Notes: generated by a model from the letters alone, not told the origin. DNA of 64,000 nt from Anaerolineales bacterium (GCA_020634885.1 JACKAW010000004.1:124001-188000), one strand, 5' to 3'. Positions 32,441-41,653 are shown, numbered from the stretch's first letter. Made by a program: numbers and translations.

Positions 32441-33177
32441 TGAATTTCCCTGCTGATTTTATTCGCTTTTTAAAAGCTGCTTCGCGGATCGCCGTGCTGA
32501 CCGGCGCTGGTGTTTCGCAAGAAAGCGGGCTTCGCACCTTCCGCGACGCTCAAACCGGACTTTGGGCACAATACAAACCAGAAGATCTTGCCTCACCCGA
32601 AGCCTTTGCCCGCGACCCCAAACTCGTGTGGGATTGGTATGCCTGGCGGCGGGAAGCCATGAAAGGCGTGCGCCCAAACCCCGGGCACTATGCTTTGGTG
32701 GAACTGGAAAAAAAGATTCCCCAATTTACGCTGATCACCCAAAACGTGGATGGATTGCATCGCTTTGCAGGCAGCCAGAACGTGCTCGAACTGCACGGAA
32801 ACATACAGAAAGTCCGATGTGCAGATTGCGGAACGTTTACGGAAGAGTGGGGGGATGATTCGGAAACAGTTCCAACCTGTGAAAAATGCGGCGGGCTTCT
32901 CCGCCCGGATGTGGTCTGGTTTGGCGAAGCGCTTCCACGGGCAGAACTTGAAGCCGCCGTAAATGCTTCACGCGCTTGTCAGGTTTATTTTTCCATTGGC
33001 ACATCAGGCTTGGTGCAGCCCGCCGCTTCTCTTGCTCATGCGGCACGCAATAATGGTTCGGTTGTGGTTGAGATCAATGCCGAGCCGACACCCCTCACTC
33101 CCAAAGTAGATTTTGCCTTTCACGGAAAATCCGGCGAGATTTTGCCTGATTTGCTCAAGGCGGTTTGGGGAGATTGA
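32440..33177 (+). CDS. cobB: Sirtuin (NAD-dependent protein deacylase, CobB type)
   Basis: A 245-residue class III sirtuin. NAD site TGAGVSQESGLRTFRD (21-36), TQNVDGLH (100-107), catalytic His119 in LELHGN, and zinc cysteines 127/130 and 147/150. Tyr67 and Arg70 in DWYAWRRE form the YxxR motif that binds succinyl or malonyl groups, so desuccinylase as well as deacetylase activity is inferred. ATG 32440 overlaps the lipoprotein stop by one base (TGATG); a longer in-frame reading lies within that gene and is not used. It is the last gene of this strand group. Confidence 0.92.
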   Translation: MNFPADFIRFLKAASRIAVLTGAGVSQESGLRTFRDAQTGLWAQYKPEDLASPEAFARDPKLVWDWYAWRREAMKGVRPNPGHYALVELEKKIPQFTLITQNVDGLHRFAGSQNVLELHGNIQKVRCADCGTFTEEWGDDSETVPTCEKCGGLLRPDVVWFGEALPRAELEAAVNASRACQVYFSIGTSGLVQPAASLAHAARNNGSVVVEINAEPTPLTPKVDFAFHGKSGEILPDLLKAVWGD

Positions 33178-33222
33178 AGGTTTCCTGGATCAAAATCGTG
33201 AGCCTGCATTTCTTGCTCTTTT

Positions 33223-34011
33223 TTATGGGGCTTGAATAATAAAATTATCGAATTCGAAGGTGTTGTGCAAGTCTGCGTGATACAGCCCGATACCATACCC
33301 AAAACCGCCATTCTTAATTTCGTTATCTGTCAGTTCGTAAACATATTGATCGTTGATCAGGAATACAAAGAACGAACCTTTGCCGATCACTGTGAGACGG
33401 TTGCTTTCCTGGGGCAAAATGGCTTTGGATTTTTGCGAATCGACAAATCTTGTAAATTGGTCACCGTAATTTTTATCGATAAGGAAAGATTCGCCGTAGA
33501 TGCCAAAAGAGTAGTAATTATCAAATGAAGCATCTCTGAAAACGATCCCATACACGGGTTTGTAGGTTCCGCTTGTTAACTTGACATCCGCAGAGACGCG
33601 GAAGTTTTTTGTGCTTGGGGCTGTTGTTGGATTCAGGCGGACGAATATTCTGTCTTTTGTACTTACTTCCCATTTATATTTTCCGTCTTCGATCTCAAGG
33701 TTGCTGTCCATTTGTTCAACGGAGGCTTCACCGTAATGCCAGCCATTCACATTTGCGTCTGAGTCAAAAGGTTCTTCAAATATTATTTTCCAATCCGACG
33801 AATCGTCAATTAAATCTTGAGCTTCGCGGCTGGGTACGGGCGTATCGTTCTCTGCTGCTTGTGTAGGCATTTCGTTTGCAGTTTGTTTTGGCTGTAATAC
33901 CGTAATTACGCCAAAGACGCAGTAGAAGATCAATCCGATTCCGATGAATGCCAATATGACGATGGGTAATTTCGATTTAGTCTGCGGGGGTGCTTCCAGG
34001 TTTTCGGTCAT
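33223..34011 (-). CDS. Membrane-anchored beta-sandwich (concanavalin-like) protein
   Basis: A 262-residue protein with a short cytoplasmic N-terminus, one membrane helix (KLPIVILAFIGIGLIFYCVFGVITVL, about 15-40), a linker and an outward domain of about 190 residues. WKIIFEEPFDSDANVNGWHYGEA, NFRVSADVKLTSG, YGIVFRDASFDNYYSFGIY and TFEFDNFII are the pattern of LamG/3-keto-disaccharide-hydrolase-like jelly rolls. Its role is probably binding rather than catalysis. It is the last gene of the minus-strand envelope cluster, 24 nt after the giant membrane protein. Confidence 0.65.
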   Translation of the reverse strand: MTENLEAPPQTKSKLPIVILAFIGIGLIFYCVFGVITVLQPKQTANEMPTQAAENDTPVPSREAQDLIDDSSDWKIIFEEPFDSDANVNGWHYGEASVEQMDSNLEIEDGKYKWEVSTKDRIFVRLNPTTAPSTKNFRVSADVKLTSGTYKPVYGIVFRDASFDNYYSFGIYGESFLIDKNYGDQFTRFVDSQKSKAILPQESNRLTVIGKGSFFVFLINDQYVYELTDNEIKNGGFGYGIGLYHADLHNTFEFDNFIIQAP

Positions 34012-34035
34012 GTATACCTCCGAGGTAAGGATGGG

Positions 34036-37000
34036 TTACGCCTGCCAGTCACTGAGCTTTTCACCAAGTTTGGCGATACGCTCCCGTAAGAGGACTGCGC
34101 CTACCCCAAGCAGAAGTAATAAGATGCCCGTGCAGCCAATGACGAAGATCGCGCCGATATCTTTCAACGCGCTGTACACAACCGTAATTACTCCTAAAAC
34201 CACAAAACCGATCGGGAAGAAGGTAAGGCTGCGAGAGCGGATGATAATTCCGTAGACGAGTACTACCAGGGATTGAGCAAACAGCAGGAAGAAATAGCCA
34301 AGACTGTCTTTGCTGATCATTTCAATATACGTTGTTCCCAGTAATACAAATTGCGAGATCATGCCCATGATGAATGTGCCGGTCTTGCTTTCTGCACGGG
34401 TGAGCAGATAATGTTGGATCAAGCCGAAAAGCGCCGCGCCCATGGAGAAGAACTGCGGTTCATCCACATTCAACTCGGCGAGGATGATGAAATATGCCAG
34501 CAGGTATAAGCCATTGGCAGGGAATGCCAGCCAGGCATTGCGCTTTGAGAACGCCTCAAACGCCCATAAGGTAGCCGCGATTGCCACCGGTATGGATGCA
34601 TCTACGCCGCCGAGAATGGGCGCTGCCATGGAGACAAGCACACCGATACCAAGCCCGCTATAGAGGAGCGGTTTGTCCCAACCGTTGGCACGATTTGCCC
34701 AGCGTAAGACCGTCCCTGCGGCGTAATATAGCATTGCGATCACAATGACCGGGTGGATCCATTTTGTGATTTCAAAGGCGCGGAACAGGAATACGGCGAA
34801 AAGTGGCAGGGTCAGGGTAAAGGTGTAGAACAAATTGGGTTGGCGATAGAGCAGGCTCACGGTTAGGAAGAGAAGCGTGTAAATTCCGAAGATCGCGGCT
34901 GCCATGCCTGCATCCCGTTGATTGAATAGGGAGATGTAGTTTATGGCGGCAAGCAATCCACCAATGGCTCGAACCGCATACCGCAGCGGACGTGGGTTGC
35001 TGAAGGTGAGGTGGGCGAGCAGGTCGGCGAGAATCCATACCAGTGAGTGTGCCAGCAGATGATAGACGGAGCGGGTTACGTGGAAGTCTTTCAAAATGAG
35101 GTAAACACCGATTGAGAATAAGATGGGTGCGCCCGCCTCGAACCAGCCATTCTTGCGAAGATACATTTCGGCAATGAAGAGCGTGCCAAGAACAAGGGTA
35201 TACCAGCCGCCTGTTTCGGTGGTGTTGATAAGGACGGTGAATGAGATGATTGCGGCAAGCGCCATGCCGCTGTTGCGGAACATAGTGCCCCATGTGTCGG
35301 TATGGCGGAGGAATATGCCCGCCAGGTAATAGAAGATCGCCAGAGCGGTGAGTACAGGCAGCCATGCGTTGCTGATGACTACGCTTACTTGCAGGGCATC
35401 GAGCATGTAGACGAGAGTCAGCGATAAGTAGGCTGCGGGGAGGTAGGCAACGTGGGCGTTTTTCCATGCAAGTGCATACGCCGTGAAAAAGATTGTGAGA
35501 ATGGCAAAGCAAACAGCAATGTGAGCTTCTTCATTTTGGGCGAGCAGAGCAAATGAAAGATAGAGGGTGAACAATGCGCCAAATATCCGCAGCGGCAGCC
35601 TCCATTGCGGGCTGTGTGACCAGTCTTTCTTTAGGAACAGGTCTGGTAAAAGGAGGGCTATTGCAAGAATTGCAACCTGATAACCGGTGAATACATCATA
35701 GGCTTTGATGGATTCCAACTGAAAGAAAGCAAAATGCGCAATGATGAAGTTGAACAGGGCAAGAACCCATAACCACCAACGGGTATTTAAAATATGCAGC
35801 GTTGTGAAAAGAAGAGCGCTTCCAAAGGCAAGGATAAGACCAAGCCAGGTTTCATGCGAAAAGCCGAACACGACCCCCAAGGCAAACCCCGGTAGAGATG
35901 CCAATAGCAGAGGCAGCGCGTATTTTTTTAATCTTTCAAATCTTGAAACTGGTTCGCTAATGCTTGCAAGGATGAACCCCCAGATAAATAATGTAATTGC
36001 CGAACCGAGGTCTTTCAATTGAAAGCCTGTGTTCACAAACCAGGGCAGGGGAATTAAAGCGGCGGCGGTGAGCCAGGGGAAAATAACAAATGGATAAAGG
36101 GTATTTGAAAGAAGGTAAAAGCCCGCCCCGAAAATCCATGCGGCGCCATGCGCCAGATTCCATAGTGGTTGATTTAAACTCGTAATAAAGTTATCTGTGC
36201 CAAAGATACTTAGCGAAGCGACCATGTTTATGGCTTGCAATACCTGCGCGGCAAGAAAAAGCGGCAGGGCAAATCTTTCATCTTTCCATTTTTTGAGCAA
36301 TTGGGTTCCGCCCAATCCGGCAAGCGCTGTCAACCCAAGGAAGACGGTGTGAAGGACAGGTTCAGCATCGAAGGTGTTGCCCAACCGAAGTGCGGCAAAT
36401 ACTAACGCGCCAAATGATGTAACTGAAAACAATTGTGATTCATACAGCCATGTGCTGCCGCCCCAAACCGCAGCCATGAAAAGAAAAACAAAAGTCCAAT
36501 ATAAATGGGAGAATGTCTGGGTTAGGTTGAAAGAGGCACGCAGCGTTTCTTCGATGCTGTTGGCGGTGATCACCAGTAGAAAAGAGAAGACGATAAAGAG
36601 GGCAAAACTCGGCTGGGGTAGTCTTTTTTTAATGCCGATGGCAAGCCCGCCGAAGATCAATGTTCCGATGATAAGGATCGGCAGGCGCAGTTCTGGCACA
36701 GCGGCGCCTAAAATGGCGGCGGCAGCGATGACGAAGAATGCGCCGAGATAAAGATAGACTTTGATGCTGGCTTCGCTTGTGAGTGTTTGCAGAAGCGAAG
36801 GGCGCGGCTCCTGCGGGACCTGTGGGTTGGGTGCGGCGACAGGGGCGGGAGTCTCCACTTTGGGCGTGGATTCGGCTTGGGTGATTTCTACAGGCTTGGG
36901 CGGGGTCTGAGGCGCAATGTCGAAATCATAGCGGCGGCGGATCACATCTGCGTTATGTTTTGCGAGCAGGTTGTGCTTTGTCCATTCCTCTATCTCTTGA

Positions 37001-37284
37001 AGGAGGGTGTTTCTTATGCTGCGACCGAGTTTGTTTGCATGAATTCTTTGCTGAACGGCGCGGTTGGGAGCGGAATTAAGCAGGTTAAATGCGTTTTTGC
37101 GGATGTCGTGATGTTGACTCTGGATCGCAAGTATTTCCAATTGCCGTCGAATCGCTTCGCTGCTGTAGCTAAGTGAGCTTAACTCTTCGATGGCAGATAG
37201 TATTGCGGCGTCATCTTCGCTTTGCAATTGTTCATGTAGATTGTTTAAAATATCTTTCGGTTCGAGTTGATTTGATGTGTTCAT
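34036..37284 (-). CDS. Giant polytopic membrane protein (1082 aa), unknown function
   Basis: Residues 1-110 are cytoplasmic and helical with a HEAT-like look (IEELSSLSYSSEAIRRQLEILAIQSQHHDIRKNAFNLL); 115-165 is a Pro-rich linker; from about 170 to 1060 the chain is almost continuous membrane helices, roughly thirty by eye. No catalytic motif, transporter signature or periplasmic domain is seen. The overall plan recalls DUF2157/DUF2339-type membrane proteins, which are uncharacterised. It is the fifth or sixth gene of a cluster that begins with a sensor-regulator and includes lipoproteins. Confidence 0.7.
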   Translation of the reverse strand: MNTSNQLEPKDILNNLHEQLQSEDDAAILSAIEELSSLSYSSEAIRRQLEILAIQSQHHDIRKNAFNLLNSAPNRAVQQRIHANKLGRSIRNTLLQEIEEWTKHNLLAKHNADVIRRRYDFDIAPQTPPKPVEITQAESTPKVETPAPVAAPNPQVPQEPRPSLLQTLTSEASIKVYLYLGAFFVIAAAAILGAAVPELRLPILIIGTLIFGGLAIGIKKRLPQPSFALFIVFSFLLVITANSIEETLRASFNLTQTFSHLYWTFVFLFMAAVWGGSTWLYESQLFSVTSFGALVFAALRLGNTFDAEPVLHTVFLGLTALAGLGGTQLLKKWKDERFALPLFLAAQVLQAINMVASLSIFGTDNFITSLNQPLWNLAHGAAWIFGAGFYLLSNTLYPFVIFPWLTAAALIPLPWFVNTGFQLKDLGSAITLFIWGFILASISEPVSRFERLKKYALPLLLASLPGFALGVVFGFSHETWLGLILAFGSALLFTTLHILNTRWWLWVLALFNFIIAHFAFFQLESIKAYDVFTGYQVAILAIALLLPDLFLKKDWSHSPQWRLPLRIFGALFTLYLSFALLAQNEEAHIAVCFAILTIFFTAYALAWKNAHVAYLPAAYLSLTLVYMLDALQVSVVISNAWLPVLTALAIFYYLAGIFLRHTDTWGTMFRNSGMALAAIISFTVLINTTETGGWYTLVLGTLFIAEMYLRKNGWFEAGAPILFSIGVYLILKDFHVTRSVYHLLAHSLVWILADLLAHLTFSNPRPLRYAVRAIGGLLAAINYISLFNQRDAGMAAAIFGIYTLLFLTVSLLYRQPNLFYTFTLTLPLFAVFLFRAFEITKWIHPVIVIAMLYYAAGTVLRWANRANGWDKPLLYSGLGIGVLVSMAAPILGGVDASIPVAIAATLWAFEAFSKRNAWLAFPANGLYLLAYFIILAELNVDEPQFFSMGAALFGLIQHYLLTRAESKTGTFIMGMISQFVLLGTTYIEMISKDSLGYFFLLFAQSLVVLVYGIIIRSRSLTFFPIGFVVLGVITVVYSALKDIGAIFVIGCTGILLLLLGVGAVLLRERIAKLGEKLSDWQA

Positions 37285-37338
37285 TAATAAACTCCAAATA
37301 ACAGCCTGAATTACTATCCTGTCAATGATATCTTATTT

Positions 37339-37369
37339 GGTGTGCGAGGAGAAATTCTCCTCGCACACC
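37339..37369. terminator. Long hairpin between lipoprotein and giant membrane protein genes
   Basis: GGTGTGCGAGGAGAA (37339-37353) and TTCTCCTCGCACACC (37355-37369) form a perfect palindromic stem 9 nt after the lipoprotein stop (minus strand). No U-run, so it probably shapes mRNA ends or partial termination within the cluster. Confidence 0.6.
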
Positions 37370-37377
37370 TTTATGGA

Positions 37378-38514
37378 TTATTGTTCAAGGAAATAAGAAT
37401 CGCCCATGGGTATCAGGATATCTGTATATGTGTCGTACACGTCATTTTGCGAATAGATGACGATAAGGATGAGTTTATTTGCCACCCGGGTATCGAGCAG
37501 GGTGATTCCCGAGATGTCAATTGTCTCTGATGACCAACTGTAAATATAGGTGCCTTCGCCAGCGGTAAAGTTTTCGACCTCGCTGGTAACAAAATCACTT
37601 GCGTTTGTGGTGTTTTCCAGGTAGGTAAGCGACAGATCGAAGGCGAAATTTTTACCAATATCCCCAACTAACTTTACAGTTGGAATGGATAACATGTTTA
37701 CCCCGGCTTTGTTATCTGGCGCGGCGAAGTATGCAATATTTTGGGTTGTGTCTGTATCGTAAGACCAGTGCCAGGGTACGTTGAGCGAGGCAGGTACATC
37801 GTCTGCCGTGTAAGACCATGTCCATTCGTACATTGGGAAACCGGATGCGATCTTAGAATTTATGTTGATGGTCTGTGTAAAGGAGTTGAACATGACCCAA
37901 TAAAAATTAGTGGGGTCAGGGTTGATGACATTTATGTCACCGTAAACTTCTGTGATGTAGATGACATTCCCAATTTGCTGGTAGATGGTATTGACGTAGA
38001 ACTCGATCCCTTCGAGGATGTAGCTCTTTTCGATAAAGTAAAGATTGATGGCGGGGTTGCTTCCGCTGTTGATTTCGTTATATTGCTCCTGATAGGTATA
38101 CAGCAGTTCGCCGTTGATCCGAAACTGTTCAAAGGCGGCGCTATCCAGTTCGTATCCTGTATTAATGGCTGTGAATGTGTAAACAACGTTGCCATTCGGC
38201 TCTGCCATGTTTACATAGTAGTCATCGCTTGTAATTTCCCAGCCTTCCATGGGGTAAAAGGAGACAAACCCGTTGGGGTGGGTGTAAAGTTCGTTGGATA
38301 ATTTCAAATTTCCGATACTTGCCACGATGGTCTCGCCATTTGCTGCACGTGGACCCTCTGGTGTGGGGGTTTGGGTTGGCGGCGGGGTGGGCGTGAAGGT
38401 AGAGGTTGGCTGCGGGGTGGGCGTAGCGACCAAACCTGATACTGATGAACAAGCAAGGCTTAGGATCACGAGGGAAGATAAAAGAATTAAAGTGGTGGTT
38501 GTTCTGGTGCGCAT
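37378..38514 (-). CDS. Secreted lipoprotein with Thr/Pro linker (378 aa)
   Basis: Signal peptide ending in the lipobox LSLACSS, then a linker of TP repeats (about 30-55, TPTPPPTQTPTPEG) and an outward domain of about 320 residues (GFVSFYPMEGWEITSDDYYVNM, YVNTIYQQIGNVIYITEVYGD) that looks like two similar beta-alpha-beta halves; GFVSFYP.GW recalls the PsbP/DUF1795-like fold. Function unknown. It is cotranscribed with lipoprotein and membrane protein genes on both sides. Confidence 0.7.
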   Translation of the reverse strand: MRTRTTTTLILLSSLVILSLACSSVSGLVATPTPQPTSTFTPTPPPTQTPTPEGPRAANGETIVASIGNLKLSNELYTHPNGFVSFYPMEGWEITSDDYYVNMAEPNGNVVYTFTAINTGYELDSAAFEQFRINGELLYTYQEQYNEINSGSNPAINLYFIEKSYILEGIEFYVNTIYQQIGNVIYITEVYGDINVINPDPTNFYWVMFNSFTQTININSKIASGFPMYEWTWSYTADDVPASLNVPWHWSYDTDTTQNIAYFAAPDNKAGVNMLSIPTVKLVGDIGKNFAFDLSLTYLENTTNASDFVTSEVENFTAGEGTYIYSWSSETIDISGITLLDTRVANKLILIVIYSQNDVYDTYTDILIPMGDSYFLEQ

Positions 38515-38543
38515 GAGGTTCTCCTATTTTGATTGGTAAAAGT

Positions 38544-39191
38544 CTAGTCAATAATCACTTCGATTAGCGGGGCGGTGTCGAAGCCGAAAAGGTAGGTGGC
38601 TGGTTTTGCACCATCGGTTGCCCAAATACCACGGATGTATACAACTTCACTGAAATTAATATCTTCCATTACATCTTCTGGGTATATAAACAGTGTGGCA
38701 GGGTCGAATTTCTCCTCCTTGTTTTGCGGAGAGTAACTTCCGCCGAAATTTGGATACCAAGCTTTGTTATCCGGGGTAATGATATATATGTTTTCCCACG
38801 GAATTGTTAGTGGACTACCCGGCTGTAGGTTTTTGATCTGGACTCCGATATCGAGGAACTTTCCGCCGTACAGGGGGGTATACTCAAAACCTCCCGAAAA
38901 GACTTTAGAAAAATAAGCAGCATAGAGAACTTTTACTTCATATTGAGCATTGATGGCAGGTAAATCCATAGGAATGGCTGTCGCTGTAGCGGGGATGGGG
39001 GTTCTGGTTGGGCGCGGTGTATTTGTTGGCTTTGTTGTTGCTGTAGCCGTGGGTAATGGATTGGGTATGTTGGTGGCGGTGTAAATTAGCTCTGGTGCGG
39101 CAGTTGGGGCAGGCGACAGTCCTGCACACGCGAGACTGATGGTTGTAAACATAGCGATCAAAAATGGGATGGGTGAGCGTTTAATATTCAT
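38544..39191 (-). CDS. Secreted lipoprotein with Thr/Pro linker (215 aa)
   Basis: The lipobox is ISLACAG; residues 25-75 are Thr/Pro-rich (NTPRPTRTPIPATAT) and about 80-215 form a compact domain (KFLDIGVQIKNLQPGSPLTIPWENIYIITPDNKAWYP) that fits a DUF4352-like Ig-type fold by pattern only. AAAGGAGA precedes the ATG. Part of the minus-strand envelope cluster, 21 nt after the 138-residue membrane protein gene. Confidence 0.65.
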   Translation of the reverse strand: MNIKRSPIPFLIAMFTTISLACAGLSPAPTAAPELIYTATNIPNPLPTATATTKPTNTPRPTRTPIPATATAIPMDLPAINAQYEVKVLYAAYFSKVFSGGFEYTPLYGGKFLDIGVQIKNLQPGSPLTIPWENIYIITPDNKAWYPNFGGSYSPQNKEEKFDPATLFIYPEDVMEDINFSEVVYIRGIWATDGAKPATYLFGFDTAPLIEVIID

Positions 39192-39212
39192 GCGATTCTC
39201 CTTTGGTTATAT

Positions 39213-39629
39213 TTATTGGTCGATTGGTGATATAGAAATATAGGTTCCGCCAACGCCATCTGGTGTAAATGTGATGCTGTAAAGGTGAGATTCTCCGCAG
39301 GCGTTGACCTGCCACATTTCAATCCATGAACTGTCTTCAGATTGTTCGGGGCGGGTCATCGTATTGCCGATGAACAGGGTCACATCGGTGCAGCCGCTTT
39401 GTGCTTGTTCATATTGAGTGATGAGTTGCAGGGTGTCTGCCTTAAGTTGTTCATCTGCAATGCCTTCGTATGAAACGGTGGATTGCCCAATATTTGCAAT
39501 GGCTGGCAGGACAAGAAATGCCCCTGCTGCCAGGCAGATGCAAAGCAGCGCAATCGCGCAGCCTGCGGCGAAGAATATCCATGTTTTACTTTTTGTAGTT
39601 TGTTGGGGGGCAGGTAATTCTAAATCCAT
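39213..39629 (-). CDS. Small membrane-anchored protein (138 aa)
   Basis: A positively charged N-terminus, one hydrophobic helix (TWIFFAAGCAIALLCICLAAGAFLVL, about 16-41) and an outward domain of about 95 residues with two cysteines (SGCTDVTLFIGN, QVNACGESHLY) that could form a disulfide. Function unknown. AAAAGGAG precedes the ATG. Its upstream region holds the tandem 10-bp repeats at 39677, suggesting a regulated promoter here. Confidence 0.6.
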   Translation of the reverse strand: MDLELPAPQQTTKSKTWIFFAAGCAIALLCICLAAGAFLVLPAIANIGQSTVSYEGIADEQLKADTLQLITQYEQAQSGCTDVTLFIGNTMTRPEQSEDSSWIEMWQVNACGESHLYSITFTPDGVGGTYISISPIDQ

Positions 39630-39676
39630 TTTTTTCTCCTTTTGACGTTTTAGCTATTATGGGGCGGTTTTGAGTA

Positions 39677-39696
39677 AAAAACTGACAAAAACTGTC
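39677..39696. repeat. Tandem 10-bp direct repeat, site A
   Basis: AAAAACTGAC (39677-39686) is followed directly by AAAAACTGTC (39687-39696). The same arrangement recurs at 39888. The 10-bp spacing puts both units on one face of the helix, as for dimeric regulator sites. It lies about 48 nt upstream of the 138-residue membrane protein gene. Confidence 0.7.
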
Positions 39697-39713
39697 AGAC
39701 TACACGTTTCCAT

Positions 39714-39899
39714 TTATGCCGTGGTCAACAATGAGATCGCAAGGATGCATATAAACGCCCAATACAGCGCCACCCATGCCAAAAACAAACCAATGGCTTC
39801 ATCCTGGTTGTTTTGCCTCGTCGATGGTTTGCTTTTTGATTTTTTCTTGTTGAATTTCACAAGTTCATTATTCCCCCGGGCGTGCAGAAAAACTGTCAA
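39714..39899 (-). CDS. Small C-terminally anchored membrane protein (61 aa, tentative)
   Basis: From TTG 39897-39899 the reading frame gives a basic, polar N-terminus (FNKKKSKSKPSTRQNNQ) and one C-terminal hydrophobic helix (IGLFLAWVALYWAFICILAI), a tail-anchored design. It starts 7 nt after the sensor gene stop on the same strand and is flanked by the paired direct repeats. The start is weak: no clear ribosome site, and it overlaps repeat site B. Function unknown. Confidence 0.4.
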   Translation of the reverse strand: MTVFLHARGNNELVKFNKKKSKSKPSTRQNNQDEAIGLFLAWVALYWAFICILAISLLTTA

Positions 39900-39907
39900 A
39901 AACTGTT
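39888..39907. repeat. Tandem 10-bp direct repeat, site B
   Basis: AAAAACTGTC (39888-39897) is followed directly by AAAAACTGTT (39898-39907), matching site A at 18 of 20 positions and in the same orientation, 211 bp away. It overlaps the sensor gene stop codon and the proposed start of the 61-residue gene. Confidence 0.7.
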
Positions 39908-41603
39908 AATGTCCCGCCGTTTTTCTGTGTTCTTCAAGCCAGCGTGCCACACCGCGCACAGCCTGCCGTCTGGTGCGGTGGAATGTCCCTTCGGAGACGT
40001 ACAGCCTTGCTGTTACCTCTCGGTTGGGTACGTTTTTTATGTACGCGTCGTGCAGGATGACGTAGTTGTACCACTCCCGTGGGAGGGGTTCCGGCGGACG
40101 GTCGCCTTCAGGACGCAAGGATTCCACGGCGTCTCGCAGCGCCTTTTGTAATTGTTTGCCGCGTTCTATATGAGGTAGTTCAGGGGCGGCGAAGTTGCTT
40201 GCCAGCGGAGATTGCCCCAGGTACAGCGTATCTGCAAAATGACGCAGGGCATCTTCCACTGATTTGAGAAGCTCCGAACTGATGTTAGTCGAAAGACTTT
40301 CTGCAACACGGGTAACAGCAGATTGCATAACTTGTTTTTGCAAGTTGTTTATGGAGATCAATGTGCCGATCTGTTCGGAAAACTCGTCCAGTAATTCCAA
40401 CTCGCCGCTGGAATATTTGAGTTTGACATTTGAGTCTCCGATCCCTACCAGCGCCACTGGCTGCATCCCTTCAAATACTTGTGCAAGCCATACCAGCCCT
40501 TCATAGGGTTCTTCCAAGTGGATAACCCCTTCGTTCTCCGTCAGGGTGTCTGGAAAGACACTTTCAAGAGGAAGGGATTTGCAAGCCGCTGTGACAACCC
40601 ATTTTCCGTCCTCGTGGGTGGCGATCATGCCGGAAGAGGCGTTCAATGTTTTGAGAAACAGAATCAGTTCACGGTCCAGAAGGAGGCGTATGGCATTGTT
40701 TTCAAGAGGCAGGCTTTGCGTAGTCCTGCGCCGCAGACGTTTTTCTTCCTGTCTTCTCCAACGCTCCACGGCTTCACGCCCAATGTCGTACAAGGAATGG
40801 GTGGCAATGACCAATGCGGCGATATTTCCAAGCCTGCTGGCAGGAGTGCCTGTTGCCGCTGCAATGGTCAGGTAGAGTATTGTGATAATGGACAAGCCCA
40901 AAAAAGCGACCGGGAAATCCTGCCAGATGGTGCGCTGTTCGACGAGGCTTTGATGCCGTGCTACGGAAATGCCTAAAAGAAAAATCCCGCCAAATACGAA
41001 TCCGTCTTCGATGATGCGCGGCATATGCAAGGGGAGCAGCAAGGTAAGAATCCCGTATGCAAGGGCAAGCACTAAAAACCAGGAGGCGGCGAATAGATAT
41101 TTCCCTTCCTCGGTGATATGGATGCGGCGGCGGGTGAAAAGGTTAAAAAGAATTCCTGCGGAAGTGAATAATTGCGTAATGCCATATAGAACGGTGGTTT
41201 CATTCCATTCAAAGTGCATGGTGCGGAGCATATCCTCTTGACCACGGAGAAACCCTTTGCCGAAAAATATCAGTGTTAACACTGATAGGGCTGCAAGTGT
41301 GTACAAAACAACCTGAATGGATTTTGCTCTTTTTTGTTCGTCCGCGCCAAGCAATGCGTGAGTGACGCTATACCAACAGGTAAGCGCAATCACAAGCAGC
41401 GCGGCGCGCAGGTTGGCGCTGCTTGTGAACGGAACAAAATAATGATTGTACGTATCGAGGAAGAAGATGCCGGTCGCGAACAACGCCAGCGAAGCCAGCA
41501 AGGTGATGCGGTTGGGGAACCCGCGCGCAAATAGATAAAATGCCATCCATAATGCGGCTGACATGGCGATTAAGTTGAGCGCATGTGTAAATTGTGCAAG
41601 CAT
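39906..41603 (-). CDS. Membrane sensor protein with C-terminal HTH-like region
   Basis: A 565-residue protein: about eight membrane helices (5-275), a linker helix rich in Arg/Glu, a GAF-like soluble domain (about 300-430) and a C-terminal stretch PNREVTARLYVSEGTFHRTRRQAVRGVARWLEE with the look of a helix-turn-helix. No histidine kinase, receiver or cyclase motif is present, so it would be a one-component membrane regulator. Its C-terminal type recurs in Chloroflexota regulators (recognition from pattern, not from a search). Repeat sites A and B lie just downstream, and the envelope cluster follows; autoregulation of the cluster is inferred. Confidence 0.6.
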   Translation of the reverse strand: MLAQFTHALNLIAMSAALWMAFYLFARGFPNRITLLASLALFATGIFFLDTYNHYFVPFTSSANLRAALLVIALTCWYSVTHALLGADEQKRAKSIQVVLYTLAALSVLTLIFFGKGFLRGQEDMLRTMHFEWNETTVLYGITQLFTSAGILFNLFTRRRIHITEEGKYLFAASWFLVLALAYGILTLLLPLHMPRIIEDGFVFGGIFLLGISVARHQSLVEQRTIWQDFPVAFLGLSIITILYLTIAAATGTPASRLGNIAALVIATHSLYDIGREAVERWRRQEEKRLRRRTTQSLPLENNAIRLLLDRELILFLKTLNASSGMIATHEDGKWVVTAACKSLPLESVFPDTLTENEGVIHLEEPYEGLVWLAQVFEGMQPVALVGIGDSNVKLKYSSGELELLDEFSEQIGTLISINNLQKQVMQSAVTRVAESLSTNISSELLKSVEDALRHFADTLYLGQSPLASNFAAPELPHIERGKQLQKALRDAVESLRPEGDRPPEPLPREWYNYVILHDAYIKNVPNREVTARLYVSEGTFHRTRRQAVRGVARWLEEHRKTAGH

Positions 41604-41653
41604 AACCCGATTGGTCTATATTTTACCGTCGAACGGCACAACTGGGCGTGATA

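Noticed and set aside
39670..39909. Plus-strand 79-residue frame opposite the tail-anchored protein
   Set aside because: It crosses both direct-repeat sites, has no ribosome site, and its residues lack the clean polar/hydrophobic division of the minus-strand frame.
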